Shown piece after piece: positions 43,858 through 52,334 of a stretch of 64,000 nt of DNA; positions within the stretch are counted from its first letter, which is position 1, and every line of letters begins with the position of its first letter. The translations under genes and the position numbers were made by a program. This DNA comes from Arthrobacter jiangjiafuii. GTDB taxonomy: Bacteria > Actinomycetota > Actinomycetes > Actinomycetales > Micrococcaceae. The stretch covers positions 1,736,001 to 1,800,000 of the forward strand of contig NZ_CP076022.1 of assembly GCF_018622995.1 (NCBI RefSeq), given 5' to 3'. The notes beneath the pieces are model-generated. The model ran no database searches. It worked only from the letters and a program-made list of their open reading frames with translations, and had not been told where the DNA came from.

Positions 43858-45438
43858 TCAGAGATCGGACCAGGTGAACCGCCCGCCCAGAAGGGTCGCG
43901 GAAACGGGCATGGTCCGCAGTTGGTCCGCCGGAACGGTGAGCGGATCCTTCTCAACGACGACGACGTCGGCCACGTCCCCGACGCGCACGGCGGAGCGAC
44001 CGCGCGTGCTCGCCGTGAGCGCCGCAGCAGCAGGGATGCACTGTTCCGGATGCCACGGAGCACGTCCGTCGCGGCTCCGCCCAACCGCCGACGCGATCGC
44101 AAACCAGGGATCCAGTGGAGCCACCGGCGCGTCGGAGCCCAGCCGCAGTTCAGCTCCGGCACGGTGCAGCGAGGCCAGGGCAAACGCTCGTCCGGTCCGC
44201 CCTGCCCAGAAGGCATCAGCAACATCCCGGTCATCCATGGCATGTTCGGGCTGCACGCTCGCTGCCAGGCCCAGCGCCTTGAACCGGGCAAAGTCCTGTT
44301 CGCTGACCAATTGTGCGTGTTCAATGACGCCCGGCATGCCCAGCGCTTCGAACGCATCCAGCACAGCGGTGTTGGCCCGGTCGCCGATCGCGTGGATCGC
44401 TGCGCCCAGCCCGGCACTGTGTGCCGCTGCCATGAGTCCCTGCAGTTCCGCCAGCGGCACGCTCTCCACCCCGCAGGAGTGCGGATGGGCTGCCGGCAGG
44501 CCGGGATACGGATCCCAGCACCAGGCCGTGCGCGTATTCAGCGACCCGTCCACGATGACCTTCAAGGGACCCATGGTCACCAGGCCGCGGCTGTCCAACA
44601 CATCGCCGGTCTTCACGCCGCTGCGGATGGCAGCGTCGAGGCGGTCCGGCCACACCGAAACCTCAACCCGCAGCGAGTCCATGCCGTGACGGACGCGCTC
44701 GGGCCACTGCGAAACGTTGTCCGTATTCTCAAAGTCCACAATGCCGACGACGCCGCGTCGTGCCGCGGCTTCAGCCGCCCGGGCATAGGCGGCGTGTGAA
44801 AGCTGGGTGGGATCCTGCAGTTTTTCCAGCGCCTCAAAACAGGCACCTTCGCGGAGCAGGCCGCTGCCGTCCGCGCCGACACCGCCGTCGTCGTTCCCGC
44901 CATCGTCGTTCCCGCCATCGTCGTTCCCGCCGTCGCGCGCGCCGGGCAGTCCCAGGATGCCCAGCGCCGCCGAATTGACCCATAGGCAATGCAGATCGCC
45001 AGAGATCAGGACGACGGGCGTTGACCCGGACACGGAATCGAGCGCTGCCAGCGTGGGGGAGTCCGGCCAGAGCGCGTCACGGAACCCAAACCCCACCAGC
45101 ATCTCCGCACGGCCCCCGGCAGCCGACCGGACGATGTCCAGCACGTCAGCGGCGCTGGCGGTAGCGCTTAGGTCCAGCCGCTGTTGCCGGGTGACCCACT
45201 GGCCGAAATGGACGTGGTTGTCCCACAGCCCCGGAATCACATAGCGGCCGTCAAGGTCATGCGTTTGCGTTCCAGGGCCGACGACGGCGGTGCCTCCGTG
45301 GTCGCGCAGGCACGGGCCGTCGGGCAAAGGGCTTCCGGCCGGCACCAGCGCAGCAATGATCCCGCCGCTCAGCAGGACATCGAATCGCCCGCCAGTATTC
45401 GGGAGCGAGGCATTTTTTAGGAGGAGATTATCCGGCAC
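43858..45438 (-). CDS. Amidohydrolase family protein (YtcJ-like)
   Basis: A 526-aa metal-dependent hydrolase: IPGLWDNHVHFGQW (first metal site), AAIHAIGDRANTAVLDAF, IEHAQLV, and RLGSDAPVAPLDPW with the conserved Asp. A low-complexity loop (GGNDD repeated three times) sits about residue 195, encoded by a 15-bp tandem repeat. GTG 45438, with AGGAA 6 nt upstream, fits the usual family N-terminus (PDNLLLKNASL); GTG 45471 is the alternative. The substrate is unknown. Confidence 0.8.
   Translation of the reverse strand: MPDNLLLKNASLPNTGGRFDVLLSGGIIAALVPAGSPLPDGPCLRDHGGTAVVGPGTQTHDLDGRYVIPGLWDNHVHFGQWVTRQQRLDLSATASAADVLDIVRSAAGGRAEMLVGFGFRDALWPDSPTLAALDSVSGSTPVVLISGDLHCLWVNSAALGILGLPGARDGGNDDGGNDDGGNDDGGVGADGSGLLREGACFEALEKLQDPTQLSHAAYARAAEAAARRGVVGIVDFENTDNVSQWPERVRHGMDSLRVEVSVWPDRLDAAIRSGVKTGDVLDSRGLVTMGPLKVIVDGSLNTRTAWCWDPYPGLPAAHPHSCGVESVPLAELQGLMAAAHSAGLGAAIHAIGDRANTAVLDAFEALGMPGVIEHAQLVSEQDFARFKALGLAASVQPEHAMDDRDVADAFWAGRTGRAFALASLHRAGAELRLGSDAPVAPLDPWFAIASAVGRSRDGRAPWHPEQCIPAAAALTASTRGRSAVRVGDVADVVVVEKDPLTVPADQLRTMPVSATLLGGRFTWSDL
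44886..44930. repeat. Tandem 15-bp repeat (three units) inside the amidohydrolase gene
   Basis: Three consecutive copies of a unit equivalent to catcgtcgttcccgc. Units 2 and 3 are identical and unit 1 differs at one base. The length keeps the frame and encodes GGNDD on the minus strand. It is a candidate for slippage-based length variation. Confidence 0.85.
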
Positions 45439-45489
45439 CGGGTGTTCCTGTTCGTCGAGGGGAAGCAGCACAAGCAGTTCAGGCTGGTC

Positions 45490-46155
45490 CTACCCGTCCA
45501 GGCCCGACTCATCCAAGACGTCGTTCAAGACCGAAGCATTGGCCTGCCGCATCCGGGCGGCCAGGGCCGGGTTGGAATACGGTCCCGGCAACTCCAAATG
45601 GTCAATGATGCTGCGGATGGTCTCCGGCGCTTTGTCCTGGTTCATTTTTTCCTTGCCCTCCATCCGGACAACAGGCAAACGGAACCCCACCGTTCCTTTG
45701 ACAATGCGGTGGGCGTACTCGCTGTTGCCGCTGGTGGCATGCAGCAGATGGGGATCAGGCAGCGCCGATTCGAAATGCGTCACCAAACGGTCCAGGACGT
45801 CGAGATTCTCTGCATCCGACAAAACCTCGGGGGTGCCCCAAAGGTGGGCCGTGGTGAAATTCCAGGTGGGAACATTCGGACGGTAGCCGTACCAGCCAGG
45901 GGAAATGTACCCATGCGGTCCCTGGATGATAACCAGCATCTCCTCCGTACCCAGCCGGTGCCGTTCTTCGTCCGGGCGGCCCATATGGCTGAGCAGGACA
46001 ATGCCCTCGGCATCTTCATCCAGCAGCACCGGATAGTGCGAGGCAACCAGGCCGCTGCCGGGAACATGCGTAATGAACGTGCACCACGGATTGGCGCGAA
46101 TCAGGTCCTTAATGGCCGCGATCTCCTCCAGCGCGTACACGGGGTTATGCCTCAT
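45490..46155 (-). CDS. FMN-binding negative transcriptional regulator (PaiB-like)
   Basis: A 221-aa PaiB-family protein: MRHNPVYALEEIAAIKDLIR at the N-terminus, then ASHYPVLLDEDAEGIVLLSH, HGYISPGWYG and VPTWNFTTAHLWG, which form the split-barrel FMN pocket. In Bacillus, PaiB affects sporulation and protease genes; the role here is not known. It lies upstream of the amidohydrolase on the same strand. Confidence 0.9.
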   Translation of the reverse strand: MRHNPVYALEEIAAIKDLIRANPWCTFITHVPGSGLVASHYPVLLDEDAEGIVLLSHMGRPDEERHRLGTEEMLVIIQGPHGYISPGWYGYRPNVPTWNFTTAHLWGTPEVLSDAENLDVLDRLVTHFESALPDPHLLHATSGNSEYAHRIVKGTVGFRLPVVRMEGKEKMNQDKAPETIRSIIDHLELPGPYSNPALAARMRQANASVLNDVLDESGLDG

Positions 46156-46277
46156 CGGTCTGCACCGCTGAATCTCACAGGCATGGTCTCAAGGCCCTTC
46201 CACGAGGAGGAGTTGCCGGCCCGGTGGCCGCTCTCGGGACAACCTACCCGACAGCGGCCAAAAACCCGTCCCAGGGT

Positions 46278-46844
46278 TTAGCCCTCCAGGTCATAAACGC
46301 TGGCCGGGTCGCGGCTGAGGATCCGGTCGCGCATTTCGACCTTCAGGTCCTCCAGATGCGAGAGCTCTTCCGCGGTCTTGTCGGGCTTCGCGGTGAGGTT
46401 GATGAACTCCTCCGCAACGATGCCGTCGTCGCGGATGATGCAGGTAACGCTCGCGGCGTCTGTGGCCAGCTCAAAGACATAGCGGGCGAGGGTGTTTCCG
46501 CGCTCGGGGCGGGCCAGTTCGGGCAGGACGGCGTAGCGGTCTCCGGTGACCGCGCGGGTCACCAGTTCGAAGGCATCCCGGGCGCCCGGGCCGCCAAAGG
46601 GGGTGCGGATCCTAAGCCCGCGGCGTTCCACCCGGCCGCCCGGAGTGCGGGCCGCGAGCTCGGGCAGCGCGCGGCCAAGCACCGCGAAGGCATGCGCGAC
46701 GCCACCCGGGAATCCCGGACCGTGGTACTTCATGCAGTCCGCGAAGGTGAAGTCCAGCTGCACACCGTCATCCCAGACCGTCACGGTGCGCTCGGGGTTC
46801 GGGACCGTTCCCGGATGCTCTGATACTGCTGTTTCTTTGTTCAT
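46278..46844 (-). CDS. Uncharacterised protein (possible FmdE-like fold)
   Basis: A 188-aa soluble protein. The segment FADCMKYHGPGFPGGVAHAF, followed by a domain with TPFGGPGARDAFELVTRAVTGD, is weakly reminiscent of the FmdE N-terminal motif (FHGH.CPG). The match is loose, and I would not assign a function. There is no clear ribosome site before ATG 46844. Coding bias is typical of the chromosome. Confidence 0.65.
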   Translation of the reverse strand: MNKETAVSEHPGTVPNPERTVTVWDDGVQLDFTFADCMKYHGPGFPGGVAHAFAVLGRALPELAARTPGGRVERRGLRIRTPFGGPGARDAFELVTRAVTGDRYAVLPELARPERGNTLARYVFELATDAASVTCIIRDDGIVAEEFINLTAKPDKTAEELSHLEDLKVEMRDRILSRDPASVYDLEG

Positions 46845-46975
46845 GGTGCGTTCTCACATCTCACTGCTGGGGGGAGCGGGGGACTAGGTAAGGGCCGAAT
46901 TCAGCCACAAAAACCGTATCAGGCCAGCTAAATGCAGGCGAAGGCGAATACGGGCACCGGCATCGACTCGATTCG

Positions 46976-47474
46976 TTACTTAGGCCATTCCCGCACGACC
47001 GCGCTGATCAGCTCCGGGCTTTCAGCCACGAGTCCGTGGGTGGCGCCGTGCACAATGCACAACTGGGCACCGGGAATGGAAGCGGCGATCAGCAGGCTGT
47101 GGTCCGGATGGTGTCGCGGTCCCCGGACATCACCAGAGTGGGGGCGGTGATGGCGGAGAGGACCGCGGGGTTGATCCGCGGCTCCTCGGTCCAGAGCCGG
47201 ACCAGCTTCGCCAGGACCAGATCCGCGTAGGCCAGCGTGTCGGCGATGCTGCGTTCATAGCTGTAGCCGCCGTCGATATCCGCCGACCGTCCATGGCCGG
47301 GACGTTCGAAGGCATACACCCGGCGCTCCGCCACCAGCGCATCAGACTGAGCCCGCAGGGATTCCAGCGAGCAGAATCCGCCGTGGAGCAGCAGGATCGC
47401 AAGCCTTCGCCGGCTGCCTCCGAATACAGCATTGGGACACGGAAATGACGTTCGTTGCCGCTGCGCTGCGGCAC
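46976..47474 (-). pseudogene. Alpha/beta hydrolase remnant with internal deletion
   Basis: Pieces of one hydrolase lie in different frames. The N-terminal ILLLHGGFCSLESLRAQSDA and VYAFERPGHGRSADIDGGYS are in one frame. The same frame then jumps to RLWTEEPRINPAVLSAITAP and MSGDRDT. The end, SIPGAQLCIVHGATHGLVAE and REWPK, is in another frame. About 60 residues, including the GxSxG nucleophile elbow, are missing between YADLVLAKL and RLWTEE. The first codons are also out of frame. It is clearly inactivated. Confidence 0.8.
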
Positions 47475-47489
47475 TGGAAGGATCAGGGC

Positions 47490-48131
47490 ATGACACAGGA
47501 TGAGCGAACGTCCCAGGATCCGGAAATGTCACAGGATCAGGGCCCCAAACACATCGGCATCCTGCTCTTTGACGGCCTGGAGGAACTCGACGCCGTGGGA
47601 CCTTGGGAGGTCCTGGCCTACTGGACCCGGAACTACCCGGAAGACGGGTACGACGTCGTCATGCTGTCCGGGGACGGCTTGCCCGTCATGGCGGCCAAGG
47701 GGCTGCTGCTGACACCGCATACCTCCCGCGCTGAGGCGCCGCGATTCGAGGTCTTCCTGCATCCGGGCGGGCACGGCACCCGCACGCTGGCACGGAACGA
47801 CGGGCATCTGGATTGGATGCGCACACTGCGCGCCCAGGTCCCGCTGATGACCAGTGTCTGTACCGGCAGCCTGGTGTACGCGGCGGCGGGACTGCTCCAG
47901 GGCCGCCCGGCCACGACTTACTGGGACGCCCTGGACACCCTGGCCGAACTCGATCCCAGCATCCAGGTCCGTCCTGACGATCGCTGGGTCGACGACGGCG
48001 ACGTCGTCAGCAGCGCCGGGGTCAGTGCCGGCATCGACATGGCCCTGCACCTGGTCCGGCGGCTGGCCGGGGTTCAGCGGGCCCGGGAGGTCCGGCGCGG
48101 CATCCAGTACGACCCCGAACCTCCCGTTTAA
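47490..48131 (+). CDS. DJ-1/PfpI family protein
   Basis: A 213-aa class I glutamine amidotransferase-like protein: HIGILLFDGLEELDAVGPWE, FEVFLHPGGHGTR, and nucleophile Cys124 in TSVCTGSLVYAAAG. These are typical of the DJ-1/PfpI group related to AraC-type N-terminal domains. The function may be hydratase-, isomerase- or deglycase-like; it cannot be set from sequence. I chose ATG 47490 (GGAAGGA upstream). Confidence 0.85.
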   Translation: MTQDERTSQDPEMSQDQGPKHIGILLFDGLEELDAVGPWEVLAYWTRNYPEDGYDVVMLSGDGLPVMAAKGLLLTPHTSRAEAPRFEVFLHPGGHGTRTLARNDGHLDWMRTLRAQVPLMTSVCTGSLVYAAAGLLQGRPATTYWDALDTLAELDPSIQVRPDDRWVDDGDVVSSAGVSAGIDMALHLVRRLAGVQRAREVRRGIQYDPEPPV

Positions 48132-48245
48132 TCACTTTTCCGGCTCGCAGGCCAGCTCGGTTCCCTCCGCCGTGCACCAGGTCTGATAATCCGAGGAGTA
48201 GAGCCGCTGGCCGAGCCACCGGTACCGCGGCGTCAGGCGCATGGC
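48132..48245 (-). CDS. Possible small Cys-containing protein (36 aa)
   Basis: A short minus-strand frame from ATG 48245 with AGGTG about 9 nt upstream. It encodes MRLTPRYRWLGQRLYSSD, YQTWC and an acidic tail. Coding-like codon choice continues upstream to about 48308 (a TTG start there would add a DIFACGKSSRC segment), so the true gene may be about 57 aa. It is convergent with the DJ-1 gene. Support is modest, and I recognise no family. Confidence 0.35.
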   Translation of the reverse strand, partial: AMRLTPRYRWLGQRLYSSDYQTWCTAEGTELACEPEK

Positions 48246-48344
48246 CGTGCACCTGGAAGACTTCCCGCAGGCGAAAATGTCCGAGGGGTTCGATAGGGTC
48301 GCTTCCAAGGGCGAAACTTCAGCGGCATAAGGACGTGCCGGCGG

Positions 48345-50819
48345 ATGAAACGGGGAGTCATGGAATCCAAGCAGGCCGTGGAACACCTGGACGTGCTGAT
48401 TGTCGGCGCCGGGCTTAGCGGGATCGGTGCGGCCTGCCGCCTGCGCAAGGATCACCCCGGCCGCACCATCGCCCTGCTGGAGAGCCGGGGACGGGCGGGC
48501 GGCACCTGGGATCTCTTCCGGTATCCGGGGATCCGTTCCGACTCCGATCTCTATACCTTTGGCTACGACTTCCGGCCGTGGCGCGAGGAGAAGGCCATCG
48601 CCGATGGGCCGGGCATCCTGCGCTACCTCGAAGACACCGCGGCAGAGTACGGCGTGGATGCCCTGATCCGCTATCACCAGCGGGTGGTGTCAGCGGACTT
48701 CTCCAGCCAGGAGTCCCATTGGAAGGTGCGGGTGGAACGGACCCGGCAGGCCGTGCCGGCGCCGGACGGGTCAGTGCCGGAACCGGTGGGAACCGGTGAG
48801 TTCCTGGACCTCACTGCCGGCTGGATCTTCAACGCCGCCGGCTACTACCGCTACGACCAGGGCTATGCTCCGGAACTTCCCGGAACGGAACGCTTTGCCG
48901 GCCGGGTGGTGCATCCGCAGCACTGGCCCGAAGACCTGGCCGTGGAGGGCAAGCGGGTCGCGGTCATCGGCAGCGGCGCCACTGCCGTCACCCTTGTTCC
49001 CGCGCTGGCCGAGCTGGGCGCTGAAGTAACCATGGTCCAGCGCACCCCCACCTACATCCTCCCGATTCCCGCGGAGGATCCGATCGCCCGCCGGCTGCGC
49101 GGCGTCGTCGGCCCCAAACGTACCGGGCGGATCATGGCGGAAGTGAGCGCCCGCCGGCAACGCGCCATCTGGTCGCTCTGCCAACGCTGGCCCCGAGCCG
49201 CCCGCTCGGTGATCCGCGCCATCCAGCGCCGGGCGGTGCCTGCGGGATTTGATCTGGAAACCCATCTGAATCCGCCGTACGGACCGTGGGACCAGCGGCT
49301 GTGCGCGGTGCCCGACGGCGACTTCTTTGCCGCCCTGCGCTCCGGCCGGGCGCAGATGGTGACTGGTCAGACCACCGCGTTTACCGAACGCGGCATCCGG
49401 CTGGCGTCTGGCGCTGAGGTGGAGGCCGACGTCGTCGTGACCGCCACCGGATTCACCATCCAGGTGCTGGGCGGGATGGAACTACGGGTGGACGGCGCGG
49501 CGGTGCAGCTGCCGCAGACTGTCGCGTATCGGGGTGTGATGCTCAGCGGTGTGCCCAATATGGCCTTCGCCATCGGCTACACCAACGCGTCCTGGACCCT
49601 CAAGATCGGGCTGCTGACCCAATGGTTCTCGCGGTTGCTGACGCATATGGACCGGCATGGTTACACGGCGGCGGTCCCGGTGACGCCGGCGGTCCCGGTG
49701 ACGCCGGCGGATCTGCCGACCCGGCCGCTGCTGGACTTCGGCGCCGGCTACGTCCAACGCAGCCTGGACGCGCTGCCGCGGCAGGGAACGCACGCACCGT
49801 GGCTGATGACCATGAACTTCCTCGCCGACCGCAAGGACCTGCAGAAGGGCGCGCTGGTCGACGAGCACCTGCATTTTCACGGGCCAGACGGGTTGACGCC
49901 GCTAAACGGGGTCCCGGACCGCTTCACCACCCTGGCCAACGGGGTGCGGCTTTGCTACCGGGAGGACGGGCCCGACGACGGCGAACCGGTGGTCCTGCTG
50001 TCCGGGCTCGGTATGGACCTGACGTCTTGGCCGGCCCAGTTCACGGAGGGCCTGGCGGCGCAGGGCTACCGGGTGATCCGGCCGGACAACCGGGACTCCG
50101 GCCGGTCCAGCCGGATGCAGACGCCCACACCTTCCCTTCTGATGCAGGCCCTGGGGCGGCCGGTGCCGGGTGCCTATCGGATCGAGGACATGGCGGACGA
50201 CGTCGTCGGGCTCCTGGATCACCTGGGCCTGGAGCGGGCGCACATTATGGGGATGTCCCTGGGCGGGATGATCGCCCAGTCGGTGGCCGCCCATCATCCG
50301 GACCGCACGCTGAGCCTGACGTCGCTGATTTCCACCACCGGTGCCCGGGAAGCGGGTGCTGCGGCACTTTCGACGAAGCGTCGCTTGGCGGCCCGGCCGG
50401 CCCGGACCCGGGAGGAATTTGTCCGCGCGCGTGTGGGCATGATGCAGCATTTGGCCGGCCGGACCTATCCCGCGGATGCTGCCGTGGAGGAGGAGTTGGC
50501 CGGTGCGGCCTGGGACCGGGGCGCTTTTCCCGACGGCGGGACGGGACGGTCGCGGCAGCTTGGCGCCATCAACGCCTCTCAGGACCGTACGGCTGACCTG
50601 GCTGGAATTACCGCACCCACGCTGGTGATCCACGGTGACCGGGATCCGATTGTGCACCCGAGCGGGGGAGCGGCGACGGCCGCCGCCATAGCCGGGTCCC
50701 GTCACGTGACGATCCCGGGCATGGGGCATTATTTCCATCCGGCCGTGGTGCCGGAACTGCTGCGGCTCGTCACCGGGCATCTGGGATCAGTCCGCCAAAT
50801 GCCCGGTGCCAAGCCATAG
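48345..50819 (+). CDS. Baeyer-Villiger-type flavin monooxygenase fused to an alpha/beta hydrolase
   Basis: An 824-aa two-enzyme polypeptide. Residues 14-490 are a class B flavin monooxygenase: VLIVGAGLSGIGAACRL (FAD loop, about 17-33), FAGRVVHPQHW (the FxGxxxHxxxW fingerprint, about 184-194), VIGSGATAVTLVPALA (NADPH loop) and VVTATGF. Residues 525-815 are an alpha/beta hydrolase: VVLLSGLGMDLTSWP, nucleophile GMSLGG (Ser638), Asp767 in HGDRDP and His795 in GMGHYF. Together they could turn a ketone into an ester and hydrolyse it at once. AAGGA lies 8 nt before ATG 48345. An 18-bp repeat marks the start of the linker region. Confidence 0.85.
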   Translation: MKRGVMESKQAVEHLDVLIVGAGLSGIGAACRLRKDHPGRTIALLESRGRAGGTWDLFRYPGIRSDSDLYTFGYDFRPWREEKAIADGPGILRYLEDTAAEYGVDALIRYHQRVVSADFSSQESHWKVRVERTRQAVPAPDGSVPEPVGTGEFLDLTAGWIFNAAGYYRYDQGYAPELPGTERFAGRVVHPQHWPEDLAVEGKRVAVIGSGATAVTLVPALAELGAEVTMVQRTPTYILPIPAEDPIARRLRGVVGPKRTGRIMAEVSARRQRAIWSLCQRWPRAARSVIRAIQRRAVPAGFDLETHLNPPYGPWDQRLCAVPDGDFFAALRSGRAQMVTGQTTAFTERGIRLASGAEVEADVVVTATGFTIQVLGGMELRVDGAAVQLPQTVAYRGVMLSGVPNMAFAIGYTNASWTLKIGLLTQWFSRLLTHMDRHGYTAAVPVTPAVPVTPADLPTRPLLDFGAGYVQRSLDALPRQGTHAPWLMTMNFLADRKDLQKGALVDEHLHFHGPDGLTPLNGVPDRFTTLANGVRLCYREDGPDDGEPVVLLSGLGMDLTSWPAQFTEGLAAQGYRVIRPDNRDSGRSSRMQTPTPSLLMQALGRPVPGAYRIEDMADDVVGLLDHLGLERAHIMGMSLGGMIAQSVAAHHPDRTLSLTSLISTTGAREAGAAALSTKRRLAARPARTREEFVRARVGMMQHLAGRTYPADAAVEEELAGAAWDRGAFPDGGTGRSRQLGAINASQDRTADLAGITAPTLVIHGDRDPIVHPSGGAATAAAIAGSRHVTIPGMGHYFHPAVVPELLRLVTGHLGSVRQMPGAKP
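49671..49706 (+). repeat. Two tandem 18-bp units in the monooxygenase gene
   Basis: Two perfect copies of gcggtcccggtgacgccg encode AVPVTP twice, about residue 443-454, shortly before the junction to the hydrolase domain. It is in frame and low-complexity. Confidence 0.85.
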
Positions 50820-50832
50820 GTTTCGGCGGGTG

Positions 50833-51099
50833 TTACTCGCCCATACCGGGGTGAACCGGCACGAAGTCGATCTTGTTGCCGCCGCCGGGGAAGACCTTCG
50901 GGTGACGGGGGAAGCCCTTCGCGTCCAGGTGGTTCTTGGCGCGGAAGTCGGCCAGGGCGTCGTCGTACGCCTTATTGATCCGGGCGCCGGTGAGGACTTC
51001 GGTGGTTCCGTCGGTGAACGTGATGCTCACCGAGGCCGACTGGGGGAAGTGCCGGGGCATGCGGACAAAGCCGTCGTTGTCCTGCTGAAGATTGATCAA
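50833..51099 (-). CDS. Uncharacterised small protein (88 aa)
   Basis: An 88-aa soluble protein starting at TTG 51099 behind AAGGTGG (6-nt spacing). The middle VSITFTDGTTEVLTGARINK looks like a beta-hairpin and the C-terminal half is Gly/Pro/Lys-rich. Codon bias is strong. I recognise no domain. It lies downstream of the methyltransferase gene on the same strand. Confidence 0.65.
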   Translation of the reverse strand: MINLQQDNDGFVRMPRHFPQSASVSITFTDGTTEVLTGARINKAYDDALADFRAKNHLDAKGFPRHPKVFPGGGNKIDFVPVHPGMGE

Positions 51100-51138
51100 G
51101 TGGTTCCACCTTTAGAGATTGCGAGCTTCCAGTCTTCC

Positions 51139-51978
51139 CTATCCTGGCGTCCGCGCCGTACACGGACTCCAGCGGCCCGACGCAGCCGTGGCATCCGGAT
51201 CCTCCCAGTGCAGGATTTCCGGGACGAATCCTGCCGCCGTCATGAGCTGCCCGACCATTGGCGCCTGCCGCTCGCTGCACTCCAGCAGCAGGGTTCCGCC
51301 CGGACGGAGCCAGACCGGTGCTTCGTCGATGATGCGGCGTTGGATGTCCAGCCCGTCCACGCCGCCGTCCAGGGTCAGGGCGGGTTCGTGATCGCGTGCT
51401 TCGGGCGGCATGGTGCCGAGCTGCGCAGAGGGAACATAGGGAGCGTTCGCGACGACGACGTCGATCCCGCCGCGAAGGTGAGCCGGCAGCGCCTCGTATA
51501 AATCACCCTGCAGGACGACGGCCGGCTCGTCCAGGTTTCGGCGGGCGCAGCGGACTGCGGCGGGGTCGATATCGACTGCGAAGAGCGAGGCTGTCGGGGC
51601 GTGCCGGGTTATGGCCATGCTGACGGCGGCCGATCCGCAGCACAGCTCGGCCACCACCTGATTGGGGCTGCCTGCCGGCAGGGCCAGCGGGTCGGTGCCG
51701 GCTGCCAGCAGGGCGATGGTGCGGGCGGCGAGGAGCTCGGTGCGCCGCCGCGGCACGAAGACACCGGGCGCGACCGCCACCCGGAGGCCGAAGAATTCCG
51801 CCCATCCCAGGACCTGTTCCAACGGCTCTCCGGCGGTCCGGCGGGACACCATGCTCTCCAGGGCTGCGGAGTTCCAGGCTTCAGCTGCCAGCAGGCGGGC
51901 TTCGGCCTCTGCGAACACACTGCCGGCGGTGCGGAGCCGGAGCGCAAGCGATTCTTCAAGGGGGTTGGGGTACACCAT
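51139..51978 (-). CDS. HemK/PrmC-like N5-glutamine methyltransferase (variant)
   Basis: A 279-aa methyltransferase with a helical N-terminus (LLAAEAWNSAALESMVSRRT, GEPLEQVLGWAEFFGL) and a SAM domain (VVAELCCGSAAVSMAI, LFAVDIDPAAVRCAR). The catalytic loop is NAPY (178-181) instead of NPPY, and the substrate-loop PRPETE is VPRRRTELL. These changes mark the actinobacterial 'putative protein N5-glutamine methyltransferase' group, distinct from PrmC. The target protein is unknown. ATG 51978 or GTG 51981 may start it. Confidence 0.8.
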   Translation of the reverse strand: MVYPNPLEESLALRLRTAGSVFAEAEARLLAAEAWNSAALESMVSRRTAGEPLEQVLGWAEFFGLRVAVAPGVFVPRRRTELLAARTIALLAAGTDPLALPAGSPNQVVAELCCGSAAVSMAITRHAPTASLFAVDIDPAAVRCARRNLDEPAVVLQGDLYEALPAHLRGGIDVVVANAPYVPSAQLGTMPPEARDHEPALTLDGGVDGLDIQRRIIDEAPVWLRPGGTLLLECSERQAPMVGQLMTAAGFVPEILHWEDPDATAASGRWSPCTARTPG

Positions 51979-52334
51979 CACATGTCACAGGACTATCGGC
52001 CGTGCGGCAATACCCTGCTCGCCCCCTCGCGGTGTAGGGCAAACATGAAGGGCTGCCGCCTGCCCCGAATGTCCATGGCCCCCGGCACGGTGGCCGCATC
52101 GACCTTCGGTGGTGCTCTCGAAGACCAGTGGGTGCGCAGCGGACGGGCCTTCAAGCCGCTTTCCGTGCCAGCCGAGAGTGCTTAGGGCTCCGTCCAACGG
52201 ATGTCCGGTGGGGCGTCGCTGCCGGTCCAGGCCCCGAGGAGATCCTGCGAGGGCTTGGGCAGGAGGGGTGGCCGCCGGCCGTGGTTGGCAGGTACTTTTT
52301 CCGCGTAAACCTCCCGTAGCTAGAAAAGCCTCAC
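51979..52334. other. Intergenic region without a supportable gene
   Basis: About 356 bases between the divergent methyltransferase and HNH genes. I see no conserved gene, RNA or strong hairpin. Promoters for both flanking genes must lie here. Confidence 0.5.

Noticed and set aside
44886-44930. Considered as a CRISPR-like array
   Set aside because: Units are 15 bp, directly adjacent without spacers, and in frame within a gene.
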